The notes beneath the pieces are model-generated. The model did no database searches, was not told where the DNA came from, and was given only the letters and a program-made list of their open reading frames with translations. Shown here one piece after another: positions 40,558 through 47,977 of a stretch of DNA of 64,000 nt; the first letter of the stretch is position 1, and the number at the start of each line of letters is the position of its first letter. Source of the DNA: Candidatus Enterococcus wittei (GTDB taxonomy: Bacteria; Bacillota; Bacilli; Lactobacillales; Enterococcaceae); NCBI RefSeq assembly GCF_002140175.1, contig NZ_NGMO01000002.1, positions 528,826-592,825 on the forward strand. The letters run 5' to 3'. A program made the position numbers and the translations under genes.

Positions 40558-40935
40558 TTATTGTAGCTTACTTAAAATATTCTCAGGCACGGTTTCTTTA
40601 GCAACAGCTGTAGGACCTGAAGTGACTCTCTTTTGACTAACTTCTGCTTTGACGTAGCTGTTTGGTTCAAAAGGTGTTGGATTTTCTGATTCAACGCTGT
40701 AAGGTAATTTGATTTTTTGACCATTTGATGTCACGAAAGTCAGTTCGTAACTATAGGATTTCCAATCCCACATTTTTTTACCGTTAGCATCCACAGCATC
40801 TTTTCGTGGGGGGATAGCTTCTGGTGTTTTTGCATAGGCCGTTTGGCTATTGTATGTTTCATCATAATACTGATAAGCTTTGTAGCCGCCAAATAGTACT
40901 AGTAAGATGGCAATTGCGCCAATTATTTTTTTCAT
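40558..40935 (-). CDS. YxeA family small secreted or membrane-anchored protein
   Basis: This 125-aa protein has an N-terminal hydrophobic segment (MKKIIGAIAILLVLFGGYKA) that could be a signal peptide or anchor. A conserved OB-fold-like domain follows, with DWKSYSYELTFVTSNGQKIK and SYVKAEVSQKRVTS. YxeA/DUF1093 proteins are extracytoplasmic and of unknown function. AAAGAGTGG precedes the ATG on the minus strand. Divergent from the MutS2-like gene. Confidence 0.8.
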   Translation of the reverse strand: MKKIIGAIAILLVLFGGYKAYQYYDETYNSQTAYAKTPEAIPPRKDAVDANGKKMWDWKSYSYELTFVTSNGQKIKLPYSVESENPTPFEPNSYVKAEVSQKRVTSGPTAVAKETVPENILSKLQ

Positions 40936-41063
40936 AAAACCACTCTTTTCTATTTATTTTATAAGTAGATTATCTCCGATAGTCTACTAATTTGAAAATC
41001 GAAAAAGGTGACAGTTTTGATAGTTTTTTCGTTATGGCATAAAAAGCGGTTTCTTGTTTTTGA

Positions 41064-41092
41064 TTGACAATTTTTTATAGGATTGTTATATT
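41064..41092 (+). promoter_or_regulatory. Promoter of the MutS2-like leader transcript
   Basis: TTGACA (41064-41069), a 17-base spacer and TATATT (41087-41092) form a near-consensus vegetative promoter. The first peptide start lies about 35 bases past the expected transcription start. Confidence 0.75.
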
Positions 41093-41134
41093 GGAGATGA
41101 AAATAAATAAAACCTAAATGAGCGAGGTATTTTG

Positions 41135-41155
41135 ATGAGTGTAGTAGGTATCTAA
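41135..41155 (+). CDS. Putative 6-aa leader peptide MSVVGI
   Basis: ATG 41135 has GAGG seven bases upstream (41124-41127) and runs six codons to TAA (41153-41155). Its last codons overlap one arm of an RNA stem (AGGTATC). This geometry is typical of ribosome-stalling leaders that control resistance genes. Expression is not shown. Confidence 0.5.
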   Translation: MSVVGI

Positions 41156-41325
41156 TAGCGTAAGTTGAATAGCCAATAAAGCAATTCGCTTATTTGGCGT
41201 GCTTATAGATGATACCTGTCAAAATCAATCTTTTTGTATCTTACCAAGGGCGGGACATGTCTTATTTAAGCGTGTTTCGCTCTTTTGTTTTATCCTTGGG
41301 TTTTTATTTATTTGGGGCAGGTATC
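41146..41325 (+). promoter_or_regulatory. Candidate attenuator: competing RNA stems upstream of the MutS2-like gene
   Basis: GATACCTG (41211-41218) can pair with AGGTATC (41146-41152, inside the leader codons) or with CAGGTATC (41318-41325, ten bases before the ribosome site). Between them, CCAAGG (41244-41249) and CCTTGG (41294-41299) can close a hairpin followed by GTTTTTATTTATTT, a possible terminator. A near-palindrome, GCCAATAAAGC...GCTTATTTGGC, lies at 41172-41198. Confidence 0.5.
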
Positions 41326-41345
41326 TCTTCAAAAAAGGAGAGAAT

Positions 41346-43259
41346 ATGAATCATACAATCAAACAATTACAATTTGAACAAATCAGAAATGAAGTCATTG
41401 CCAGAGCTATCGGTAACTATACGAAAGAACGGATCGCTGACATGTCGATTCCTTCGAATCTACAAACCGTACAAGCAAGACAGACTGAAACTAAAGAAGC
41501 TCGTTTGATCTTAGAGAGCAACCAACATGTACCTTTCATGGGTCTGACTAGAATTGGTGGATTAACGAGCCAAGTGAAAAAGGGGCTGGTATTAACGCCA
41601 GCAGAATTGATCGAATATGCTGATTTTTTACGTAGCAGTCGGATGATCACACGTTTTTTTGAGAAAAACCAATATCAGACGCCTTTACTGTATTCTTACA
41701 GTAAAAATCTGCCCGACCTTCAATATGTGGAAGAGTTGATTTATCAACAAATAAATAATCAACGAGTATCAGATGATGCATCGAGAAATTTACGTAAAGT
41801 GCGAAAACAGCTACAAGTAGTCGAAAAAGAAATCCAAGATCGGCTGATGAAATTCCTAAGACATCCTAGCAATAAAGAAATGATCCAAGACGCAATGATC
41901 GTTCAAAAAGGCGAACATGCAACGATCCCTATCAAAGCAAGTTATAAAAATAAAGTAGCTGGTACGATTATCGAGCAGTCGAATAAAGGAACAACAGTAT
42001 TCATTGAACCAACTGCGGTAGCAAAAGCCAATGAGAACTATCAGCTATTGAAAGCAGAGGAGATAACAGAAGAGTACCAAGTATTAGCTACTCTAACAGG
42101 GGCATTAGCTGAGAATGAACAAGCAATCGATCAAATCATTGAAACGGTAACAGTATTAGACATCATTTTTGCCCGTGGAAAGTATAGTCGAGAAATCAAT
42201 GGGATTACGCCGCAGATCAACAAATCAGAACGTGTAACGATCAAACAAGGGAAACATCCTTTATTATTGGAAAAAGCGGTGCCGTTAGATTTCCACTTAG
42301 GAACAGCTTATCGGGGACTTGTTATCACAGGGGCAAATGCGGGTGGAAAAACAGTAGTATTGAAAACTGTAGGCTTGTTGACTTTGATGGCGATGTTCGG
42401 GCTACAAGTCCCAGCAGAAAAAGGAACGGAATTAGCGATATTTGATGAGATTTTTGTGGATATTGGTGATCAACAAGATATTGCGAATGCGTTAAGTACC
42501 TTTTCCGGTCATATGCAAAATATCGCTGAGATTTTGCAAAAAGTAAAGAGAAATACTTTGGTTTTGCTAGATGAGATCGGTAGTGGAACTGAACCAACAG
42601 AAGGTGCAGCATTGGCAATTGCGATCATGGATGCCATGTATCAAAAAGGGGCATTGATTGTTGCGACGACTCACTATGGAGAAATCAAACAATTTGCTGA
42701 GACTCATGAAGACTTTGTTCCAGCAGCGATGGCTTTTGATCGAGAAGCACTGCAACCCAAATACCTATTACAAGTAGGCAAAACTGGTGAGAGTCAAGCG
42801 TTATGGATCGCTCAAAAGATGCAAATGTCAAAAGAGTTGATCTTACAAGCGCAACAGTACCTTACAAATAAAAACTATCCAATGAAAAAGCGTGAATTTA
42901 AACAACGGATTGACCGAACACTCATCGAACCAAAAGAAAAACGAATCTTTTCAAAAGGAGATCGCATTTTCTCCACACAACACCAAAAAGAAGGTTTGGT
43001 CTTCGAGGACCTAGGAGAAGAAACTGTAGTGATTTTTATAGATGAACAGCTACTTCCTATTTATCGACAACGTGTGATTTTTAAAAGAAGTGCGGAAGAA
43101 TTGTATCCAGTAGGTTACGATTTAGATAGTTTATTTACTGACTTTAAAACGAGGAAATGGGAAAAAGATATCGCACGAGGGTCAAAAAAAGCCCATAAAA
43201 AACTACTAAAAGAAGCACGTCTTCGTCAAGCGGAGAGGGAAAAAGAGCAGGGAAAGTAA
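41346..43259 (+). CDS. MutS2-like ATPase lacking the Smr domain
   Basis: This 637-aa protein starts at ATG 41346 (AAAGGAGAG upstream). It has an N-terminal MutS2 core/lever region and the clamp segment AGTIIEQSNKGTTVFIEPTA. Walker A is ITGANAGGKTVVLKT (Ala where MutS2 usually has Pro) and Walker B is LVLLDEIGSGTEPTEGAAL. A KOW-like segment (FSKGDRIFSTQHQKEGLVF) and a very basic tail rich in Lys/Arg follow. Canonical MutS2 is about 780 aa and ends in a Smr nuclease-like domain, which is absent. B. subtilis MutS2 acts on collided ribosomes. This shorter paralogue, with a leader-peptide-like upstream region, could be an inducible ribosome-associated factor; that is inference. Confidence 0.85.
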   Translation: MNHTIKQLQFEQIRNEVIARAIGNYTKERIADMSIPSNLQTVQARQTETKEARLILESNQHVPFMGLTRIGGLTSQVKKGLVLTPAELIEYADFLRSSRMITRFFEKNQYQTPLLYSYSKNLPDLQYVEELIYQQINNQRVSDDASRNLRKVRKQLQVVEKEIQDRLMKFLRHPSNKEMIQDAMIVQKGEHATIPIKASYKNKVAGTIIEQSNKGTTVFIEPTAVAKANENYQLLKAEEITEEYQVLATLTGALAENEQAIDQIIETVTVLDIIFARGKYSREINGITPQINKSERVTIKQGKHPLLLEKAVPLDFHLGTAYRGLVITGANAGGKTVVLKTVGLLTLMAMFGLQVPAEKGTELAIFDEIFVDIGDQQDIANALSTFSGHMQNIAEILQKVKRNTLVLLDEIGSGTEPTEGAALAIAIMDAMYQKGALIVATTHYGEIKQFAETHEDFVPAAMAFDREALQPKYLLQVGKTGESQALWIAQKMQMSKELILQAQQYLTNKNYPMKKREFKQRIDRTLIEPKEKRIFSKGDRIFSTQHQKEGLVFEDLGEETVVIFIDEQLLPIYRQRVIFKRSAEELYPVGYDLDSLFTDFKTRKWEKDIARGSKKAHKKLLKEARLRQAEREKEQGK

Positions 43260-43375
43260 ATGTCAGGCGTAAGAGTTTGTATAGTAAATACGATAAAGAG
43301 ACGTAGGACGAGTAGTGGAAAAAATTGGTTCAGTACTAACTTGATGAAGATAAGAACTAAGGGAGTGATCAAGAA

Positions 43376-43945
43376 ATGAAAAGAATACCTAGTGTGTGGA
43401 AAGAGATTCAAACGATCCCCAATCTGCTGTCTATTCTTAGAATGATCCTATTGCCTCTGTATCTTTATTTTGTGGTGCATGAAGCATTTTATTCAGCGGG
43501 GGTGATCATCCTATTTTCAGGTGTGACTGATTTTTTAGATGGGTTTATTGCTAGGAAATTCCATCAGATCACTGAACTCGGTAAAGTCTTAGATCCTTTG
43601 GCAGATAAGCTGACCCAGCTTGTATTGATCGTTTCACTAGCATGGGAACGACCGTTTATTTGGTGGATTTTAGGATTATTCCTAGTGAAAGAAGGATTTA
43701 TGCTCATTGCGGGAATCATTGGTTTACATCGGAAGGTGAAACTAGACGGTGCAAAGTGGTATGGAAAATTAGCGACTGCAGTGATTTATGTAGGAATGGT
43801 CATCTTATTGTTATTTCCAGAGATCTCTGAAGTTTGGCTGAAATGGATTTTGATCGTAATCACTTATAGTTTGCTACAATCCTTTATCTTGTATATTTTA
43901 GAATACAAAAATCTACTAACAAAGCAGGAAAAACCAGAATTTTAA
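43376..43945 (+). CDS. CDP-alcohol phosphatidyltransferase (PgsA-like)
   Basis: This 189-aa integral membrane protein has the complete family motif DG-x2-AR-x8-G-x3-D-x3-D, read as DGFIARKFHQITELGKVLDP followed by LAD. Five or six hydrophobic segments are visible. It transfers a phosphatidyl group from CDP-diacylglycerol to an alcohol, probably glycerol-3-phosphate or a related acceptor. Because the essential pgsA usually sits elsewhere (near cinA/recA), this may be a paralogue such as a cardiolipin-synthase-type enzyme. GGGAGTGATC precedes the ATG. Confidence 0.85.
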   Translation: MKRIPSVWKEIQTIPNLLSILRMILLPLYLYFVVHEAFYSAGVIILFSGVTDFLDGFIARKFHQITELGKVLDPLADKLTQLVLIVSLAWERPFIWWILGLFLVKEGFMLIAGIIGLHRKVKLDGAKWYGKLATAVIYVGMVILLLFPEISEVWLKWILIVITYSLLQSFILYILEYKNLLTKQEKPEF

Positions 43946-43984
43946 GAAGGAATCTGAAAAAATTCATATATCACGATTTCTTTC

Positions 43985-44040
43985 TTTGGACTATGATTTG
44001 TTGGATACCATTGATCGAGGTTGTGAAGAAGTTGAATAGT
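43985..44040 (-). repeat. Intergenic repeat family B, degenerate reverse copy
   Basis: The complement contains CAACTTCTTCACAACCTCG, then ATCAATGGTATCCAACAAATC, aligning with the CTTCTTCACAACCTGGCTAATGG block near 56400. Confidence 0.45.
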
Positions 44041-44068
44041 TACAAGTAAACAGTCGGAAAAAGTGGCA

Positions 44069-44122
44069 GGGACAAACAACTATGAAGGCACCAAAGCCCT
44101 CATGGGTGTTTGTCCCATACTC
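44069..44122. terminator. Structured terminator between convergent genes
   Basis: GGGACAAACA (44069-44078) pairs with TGTTTGTCCC (44107-44116), with an inner imperfect stem, followed by ATACTCTTTT. It could serve the plus-strand phosphatidyltransferase gene and the minus-strand cstR gene. Confidence 0.65.
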
Positions 44123-44162
44123 TTTTAACTGATTTATAGGAACTGAGTAGCTAGACACTACC

Positions 44163-44423
44163 TTATTTCTTGATGATCATATTGATAGCTTGTTCCATTC
44201 TTTTTGCTTGTTCTTCTGGGCTATTTTCAGGATGTTCCAAACAATTTTTAAGATTTTCAGCGACGATCATGCCCATCACTCGATCAATACTTGAGCGAAC
44301 GGCGCTTAATTGTGTGATCACATCCATACACTCCTTTTCTTCATCGATCATCTTTTGTATTCCTCGTATTTGTCCTTCCGTACGTTTTAGACGATTTATA
44401 ATTGTTTTATTATCTATAGTCAT
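44163..44423 (-). CDS. cstR: CstR-type persulfide-sensing repressor (CsoR family)
   Basis: This 86-aa all-helical protein starts MTIDNKTIINRLKRTEGQIR, the DNA-binding face of the family. Cys32 and Cys61 are present, but the position of the CsoR copper-ligand His is Asn57. The two-Cys, no-His pattern is that of CstR, which senses reactive sulfur by forming an interprotomer di- or tetrasulfide. It is divergent from rhodanese and CoA-disulfide reductase genes, with two palindromic operators between. AAAGGAGGA precedes ATG 44423. The combination makes the CstR assignment firm; the chemistry is inferred from the family. Confidence 0.9.
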   Translation of the reverse strand: MTIDNKTIINRLKRTEGQIRGIQKMIDEEKECMDVITQLSAVRSSIDRVMGMIVAENLKNCLEHPENSPEEQAKRMEQAINMIIKK

Positions 44424-44455
44424 GAGGAAATCCTCCTTTTGTATTTTTTATGATA

Positions 44456-44472
44456 ATACCCTATATAGGTAT
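44456..44472. promoter_or_regulatory. CstR operator candidate 1
   Basis: ATACCCTATATAGGTAT is a perfect inverted repeat of ATACC/GGTAT, 33 bases upstream of cstR, suggesting autoregulation. Confidence 0.7.
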
Positions 44473-44548
44473 CTTTTGCAAATATCTGATCAATCAAAGT
44501 TTCTATCTAAACTAATTAGTTGACAGCAGACATTATTTATCGTTAAAT

Positions 44549-44564
44549 ATACCCCGTAAGGTAT
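44549..44564. promoter_or_regulatory. CstR operator candidate 2
   Basis: ATACCCCGTAAGGTAT has the same ATACC/GGTAT arms around six bases and lies 29 bases before the rhodanese gene. It is positioned to repress that operon. Confidence 0.7.
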
Positions 44565-44593
44565 TTTAAAAATAAAAACGAGGTGCTGTAAAA

Positions 44594-44905
44594 ATGGGAC
44601 TATTTAATTTTAGCCAATCAATTTCCACAGAGGAATTAAAGCAGAAAACAAAGGATTCTATTCAGTTGGTGGATGTGCGAACACCTGCCGAATACCGGGG
44701 AGGGCATATCAAACAAGCAAAAAACGTTCCGTTAGATCGTGTCACGAGTTACCGTGGAAATAAAGAAGAACCTGTATATGTGATTTGTCAGTCGGGCATG
44801 CGTAGCAAACAAGCAACAAAAGAATTGAAAGCGTTAGGTTATGATGCTATTAATGTACGTGGTGGTATGAATCAGTGGGTCGGACCAACGATTGGAGGAA
44901 AATAA
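44594..44905 (+). CDS. Single-domain rhodanese (sulfurtransferase)
   Basis: This 103-aa cytoplasmic protein has the motif LVDVRTPAEYRGGHIKQAKN and the active-site loop VICQSGMRSKQA, with the catalytic Cys near residue 76. It likely moves persulfide sulfur between low-molecular-weight thiols and acceptors. GAGGTGCTG precedes the ATG. The next gene starts one base after the stop. The operon with CoA-disulfide reductase under CstR fits reactive sulfur detoxification. Confidence 0.9.
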   Translation: MGLFNFSQSISTEELKQKTKDSIQLVDVRTPAEYRGGHIKQAKNVPLDRVTSYRGNKEEPVYVICQSGMRSKQATKELKALGYDAINVRGGMNQWVGPTIGGK

Positions 44906-44906
44906 T

Positions 44907-46577
44907 ATGAAAGTGATCATAGTAGGAGGCGTTGCAGGTGGAATGTCAGCTGCCACACGATTACGTCGTTTAAAAGAAGAAGCGGAAATCATTATTTTCG
45001 AAAAAGGCCCTTATGTATCATTTGCTAATTGTGGGCTTCCTTATTACTTATCAGGAGAGATCGGTGAGAGGGAAGATTTACTGATCCAAACACCAGAAAG
45101 CTTGGCTGCTCGTTTCCAATTAGATGTGCGAGTGAATCATGAAGTAACAGCGATTTTTCCAGAAGAAAAAGCGGTCGAAGTATTGCATGAAGGAACCTTA
45201 AGAAAAGAAAATTATGATGCATTGATCCTTTCCCCTGGTGCCAAACCATTTATTCCGTCAATGGAAGGATTAGCAGAAGCGGACAATGTATTTACTGTGC
45301 GGAATGTACCAAATATTGATGAAATCATGGAGAAATTGATGCAACAACCAAAAAGAGCGGTAGTCATAGGTGCTGGCTTTATTGGGATCGAAATGGCAGA
45401 AAACTTGAAAAAGCGTGGACTTGAAGTGACGATTGTGGAACGTACGCCACAGGTAGTACCGACACTTGACGAAGAGATGGCTGTATATGTGCAACAAGAA
45501 TTAGAGCGTAACCAAGTACGTGTTCTAACAAATCGAGCCGTTACAAGTTTTGAACAAGGAGGGAAACTCCTTCATTTAGATAATGGAGAGGTTCTTTCCT
45601 CTGATTTAACGATTTTATCGGTAGGCGTACAACCAGATAGTACTTTAGCAGAAATGGCTGGACTAGAACTTGGTTTGCGTGGGGGAATCGTTGTGAATGA
45701 GCAATATCAGACAAGTGATCCAGCTATTTATGCAGTTGGTGATGCGATCGTAGTCAAACACCAAGTGACGAAAGAAGAAGCTTTGATTTCTCTGGCTTCT
45801 CCTGCGAATCGTCAAGGTCGTCAAGTTGCGGATTGTATCGTCGGGTTACCAAGAGTAAATCGTGGGAGTATCGGTACAGCGATAGTTCGAGCATTTGGAA
45901 CAACGGCGGCTTCTACCGGTGTCAGTGAACGTCAAGCGAAAAAAGCTGGTCTTTCGTTTAAAGTGGTTCATGTATCTGGAAAAGATCATGCTGGCTATTA
46001 TCCTAATGCAACAGAAGTGCTATTAAAACTTATTTTCCATCCGAAAACTGGTGAAATCTATGGGGCACAAGGAGTTGGTGCAAAAGGGATCGATAAACGG
46101 ATCGATATTCTAGCAACGGCGATCAAAGGGAATTTGTCGGTCTTTGATTTGCCAGAATTAGAATTAACTTATGCTCCGCCATTTGGTTCTGCCAAAGATC
46201 CCGTAAACATGTTAGGTTATGTTGCAATGAATGTGATCGAAGGACTCAGTGACCCTATCCAATGGTATGACTTGCCAACTGAATTAGCAAAAGGGAAAAA
46301 AGTATTAGATGTTCGTAACGAAAAAGAATTAGCAAATGGCTATTTTGATGGTGCCGTCCATATTCCATTGAATGATTTGCGGTGTCGTTTATCTGAATTA
46401 GATCAAGAACAATCTTATATCGTCAGCTGTCATAGTGGGTTGCGTAGTTATTTAGCAGAACGAATCTTAAAACAAGCTGGATTCAAAGTACAAAATTTAG
46501 ATGGAGCATTTGCTTTGTATCATGCAGTTAGACCAAAAGAATTGAGCTATCCAGTGAAAACTGAGAATAAGCTATAA
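44907..46577 (+). CDS. CoA-disulfide reductase with C-terminal rhodanese domain (CoA-persulfide reductase)
   Basis: This 556-aa flavoprotein starts at ATG 44907; the TTG 44892 extension is rejected because GGAGG sits inside it. The FAD motif is IIVGGVAGGMSAATRLRRL, catalytic Cys42 is in SFANCGLPYYLSG, the NAD motif is VVIGAGFIGIEMAENL and the second FAD motif is YAVGDAIVV. A rhodanese domain at about 470-540 has loop IVSCHSGLRS. The fusion is the CoADR-RHD type that reduces CoA-disulfide and CoA/bacillithiol-type persulfides using NAD(P)H. It is cotranscribed with the rhodanese under CstR. Confidence 0.93.
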   Translation: MKVIIVGGVAGGMSAATRLRRLKEEAEIIIFEKGPYVSFANCGLPYYLSGEIGEREDLLIQTPESLAARFQLDVRVNHEVTAIFPEEKAVEVLHEGTLRKENYDALILSPGAKPFIPSMEGLAEADNVFTVRNVPNIDEIMEKLMQQPKRAVVIGAGFIGIEMAENLKKRGLEVTIVERTPQVVPTLDEEMAVYVQQELERNQVRVLTNRAVTSFEQGGKLLHLDNGEVLSSDLTILSVGVQPDSTLAEMAGLELGLRGGIVVNEQYQTSDPAIYAVGDAIVVKHQVTKEEALISLASPANRQGRQVADCIVGLPRVNRGSIGTAIVRAFGTTAASTGVSERQAKKAGLSFKVVHVSGKDHAGYYPNATEVLLKLIFHPKTGEIYGAQGVGAKGIDKRIDILATAIKGNLSVFDLPELELTYAPPFGSAKDPVNMLGYVAMNVIEGLSDPIQWYDLPTELAKGKKVLDVRNEKELANGYFDGAVHIPLNDLRCRLSELDQEQSYIVSCHSGLRSYLAERILKQAGFKVQNLDGAFALYHAVRPKELSYPVKTENKL

Positions 46578-46703
46578 GTCAACAGCAGATATCAAATGAT
46601 GAGGTAGCAGATTTAGACAGATTTAGATGATTGTGCATGTTCGTTTTGACTCTTTTTTACTATAATGATCAGTTAGTGAAAAGTAAGAGAGGAGAAGAAA
46701 TGG

Positions 46704-47543
46704 ATGGGGAAAAAGACAATCATGCTTGTCTCGATAATGGCTAGTTGTTTCTTACTTTCTCAAGGTGTATTGGCAGAGACAACGGACATGCCACTATCAA
46801 CTAATGATTCAGCAGTTGTGGCTACACAAGATTCCTCGAACTCAACAGGATCAGCGAGTTCAGAGGCAACAACACCTACTTCTTCGGAAAATACAGAAAT
46901 TTCTGGAACCAAAGAAGAACAAACGAATGATTTGAAAACACTGGAAGAACGAAGAAAAGAAATAGAAAAAGCATTAGGAGAGGCTGAACATCAATTAGTT
47001 GAAAACCAAGCCAAGATCGATCAAGCATTACAAGAATTACAGGGGCAATTGACCACGGATCGTGAAAAAGTCAACCAAGATCTAGCAAATGCGCAAGCCA
47101 AGGTGGAAGCAGCTAGGCAGACAATCGGTGCTACAACTCAACGAGCGGCAGAGGTAGAAACACAACTAGGCGAGTTTGCGTCATCTACCGCCAACAAGTT
47201 GGATGAAACGCAAGGAGAAATTGCTACAGCTAGTGCTGAGATCCACGGGAAAGCCGAAGAAGCGAAAGCGATGATAGCCGACTTTGATGCTCAAAAAGAA
47301 GAATTATCGGCAAGCATTCAACGTATCAAAGCTACTTTGCATTCTGCTAGTGATAGGACAGCGCAGGCAACACCAAAGCCAACAGAAACAACAATGACAA
47401 CAGAAAAAAATAAAGAAACAGAACAAGCTCCAGTAGCAAAAACGCTACCTAAAACAAATGAAAATCATTTGTTAGGATTGCCTTTGATTGGTGCTTTGCT
47501 AATCGGTGCAATTGGTGTTTATGTCATGGGCAAGCGAATTTAG
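46704..47543 (+). CDS. Cell-wall-anchored coiled-coil surface protein (LPKTN sorting signal)
   Basis: This 279-aa protein has a signal peptide (MGKKTIMLVSIMASCFLLSQ, then GVLA with a cleavage site near residue 24) and a Ser/Thr-rich linker. A long heptad-rich coiled coil lies at about 75-215 (for example KIDQALQELQGQLTTDREKV), followed by a Thr/Pro/Lys spacer. The C-terminal sorting signal is LPKTN at 248-252, a hydrophobic span and GKRI. LPKTN departs from LPXTG at the fifth position, so sortase A recognition is uncertain. GAGAGGAG lies about 10 bases before the ATG. Function is unknown. Confidence 0.8.
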   Translation: MGKKTIMLVSIMASCFLLSQGVLAETTDMPLSTNDSAVVATQDSSNSTGSASSEATTPTSSENTEISGTKEEQTNDLKTLEERRKEIEKALGEAEHQLVENQAKIDQALQELQGQLTTDREKVNQDLANAQAKVEAARQTIGATTQRAAEVETQLGEFASSTANKLDETQGEIATASAEIHGKAEEAKAMIADFDAQKEELSASIQRIKATLHSASDRTAQATPKPTETTMTTEKNKETEQAPVAKTLPKTNENHLLGLPLIGALLIGAIGVYVMGKRI

Positions 47544-47603
47544 AGTCATGATCTCTAACAAGTCGTATGATAGAAGTAATAACAGTATTCTTTGAATTCC
47601 CAT

Positions 47604-47657
47604 AAAAGTCAAAAGATCCTAGAGAATGAACTCTTTTAGGATTTTTTGGCTTTTTTT
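47604..47657 (+). terminator. Terminator after the surface-protein gene
   Basis: AAAGTC...ATCCTAGAG with CTCTTTTAGGAT...GGCTTT is followed by a T run. The rest of 47658-47940 shows nothing gene-like. Confidence 0.75.
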
Positions 47658-47977
47658 GTAAAAAATATTTTAGGAGAAATTCCTTGGCGAAAGTGAGAGA
47701 AGGGTTTTTAGGCTGTGTTTCTTTTTTTATAGTAAATGGTATTTATGATGAATGCATCATTGGTATACCTTTAACTTAGGTGCTTTTTTTAGATTAGAAG
47801 CTAAATATAGCTTGTATTAGATAAGTTAAAAGACTTTCCCATTTTTTCTATTCATTTAAATGTAAAAGTGGTATACTCATTTTGTTGTTTTTAGATAATT
47901 TCTAGAAAGTTTTCAAAATATTGTACAAAATGCTCTGTTAGCTTATGACAGAAAGTTTATATGAGGAGGAAGAAGAA

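Noticed and set aside
41199-41345. N-terminal extension of the MutS2-like protein from GTG 41199
   Set aside because: It has no ribosome site, lies in the structured leader, and ATG 41346 has a strong AAAGGAGAG.
44069-44116. A fourth copy of repeat family A
   Set aside because: It shares only a GGGACAAA arm; the loop and flanks differ, so it is treated as a terminator.
47945-47977. ATG 47945 as nagE start
   Set aside because: The extension translates the GAGGAGG ribosome site into a Glu run, and family members start at the later KAYMQRMGRS segment.
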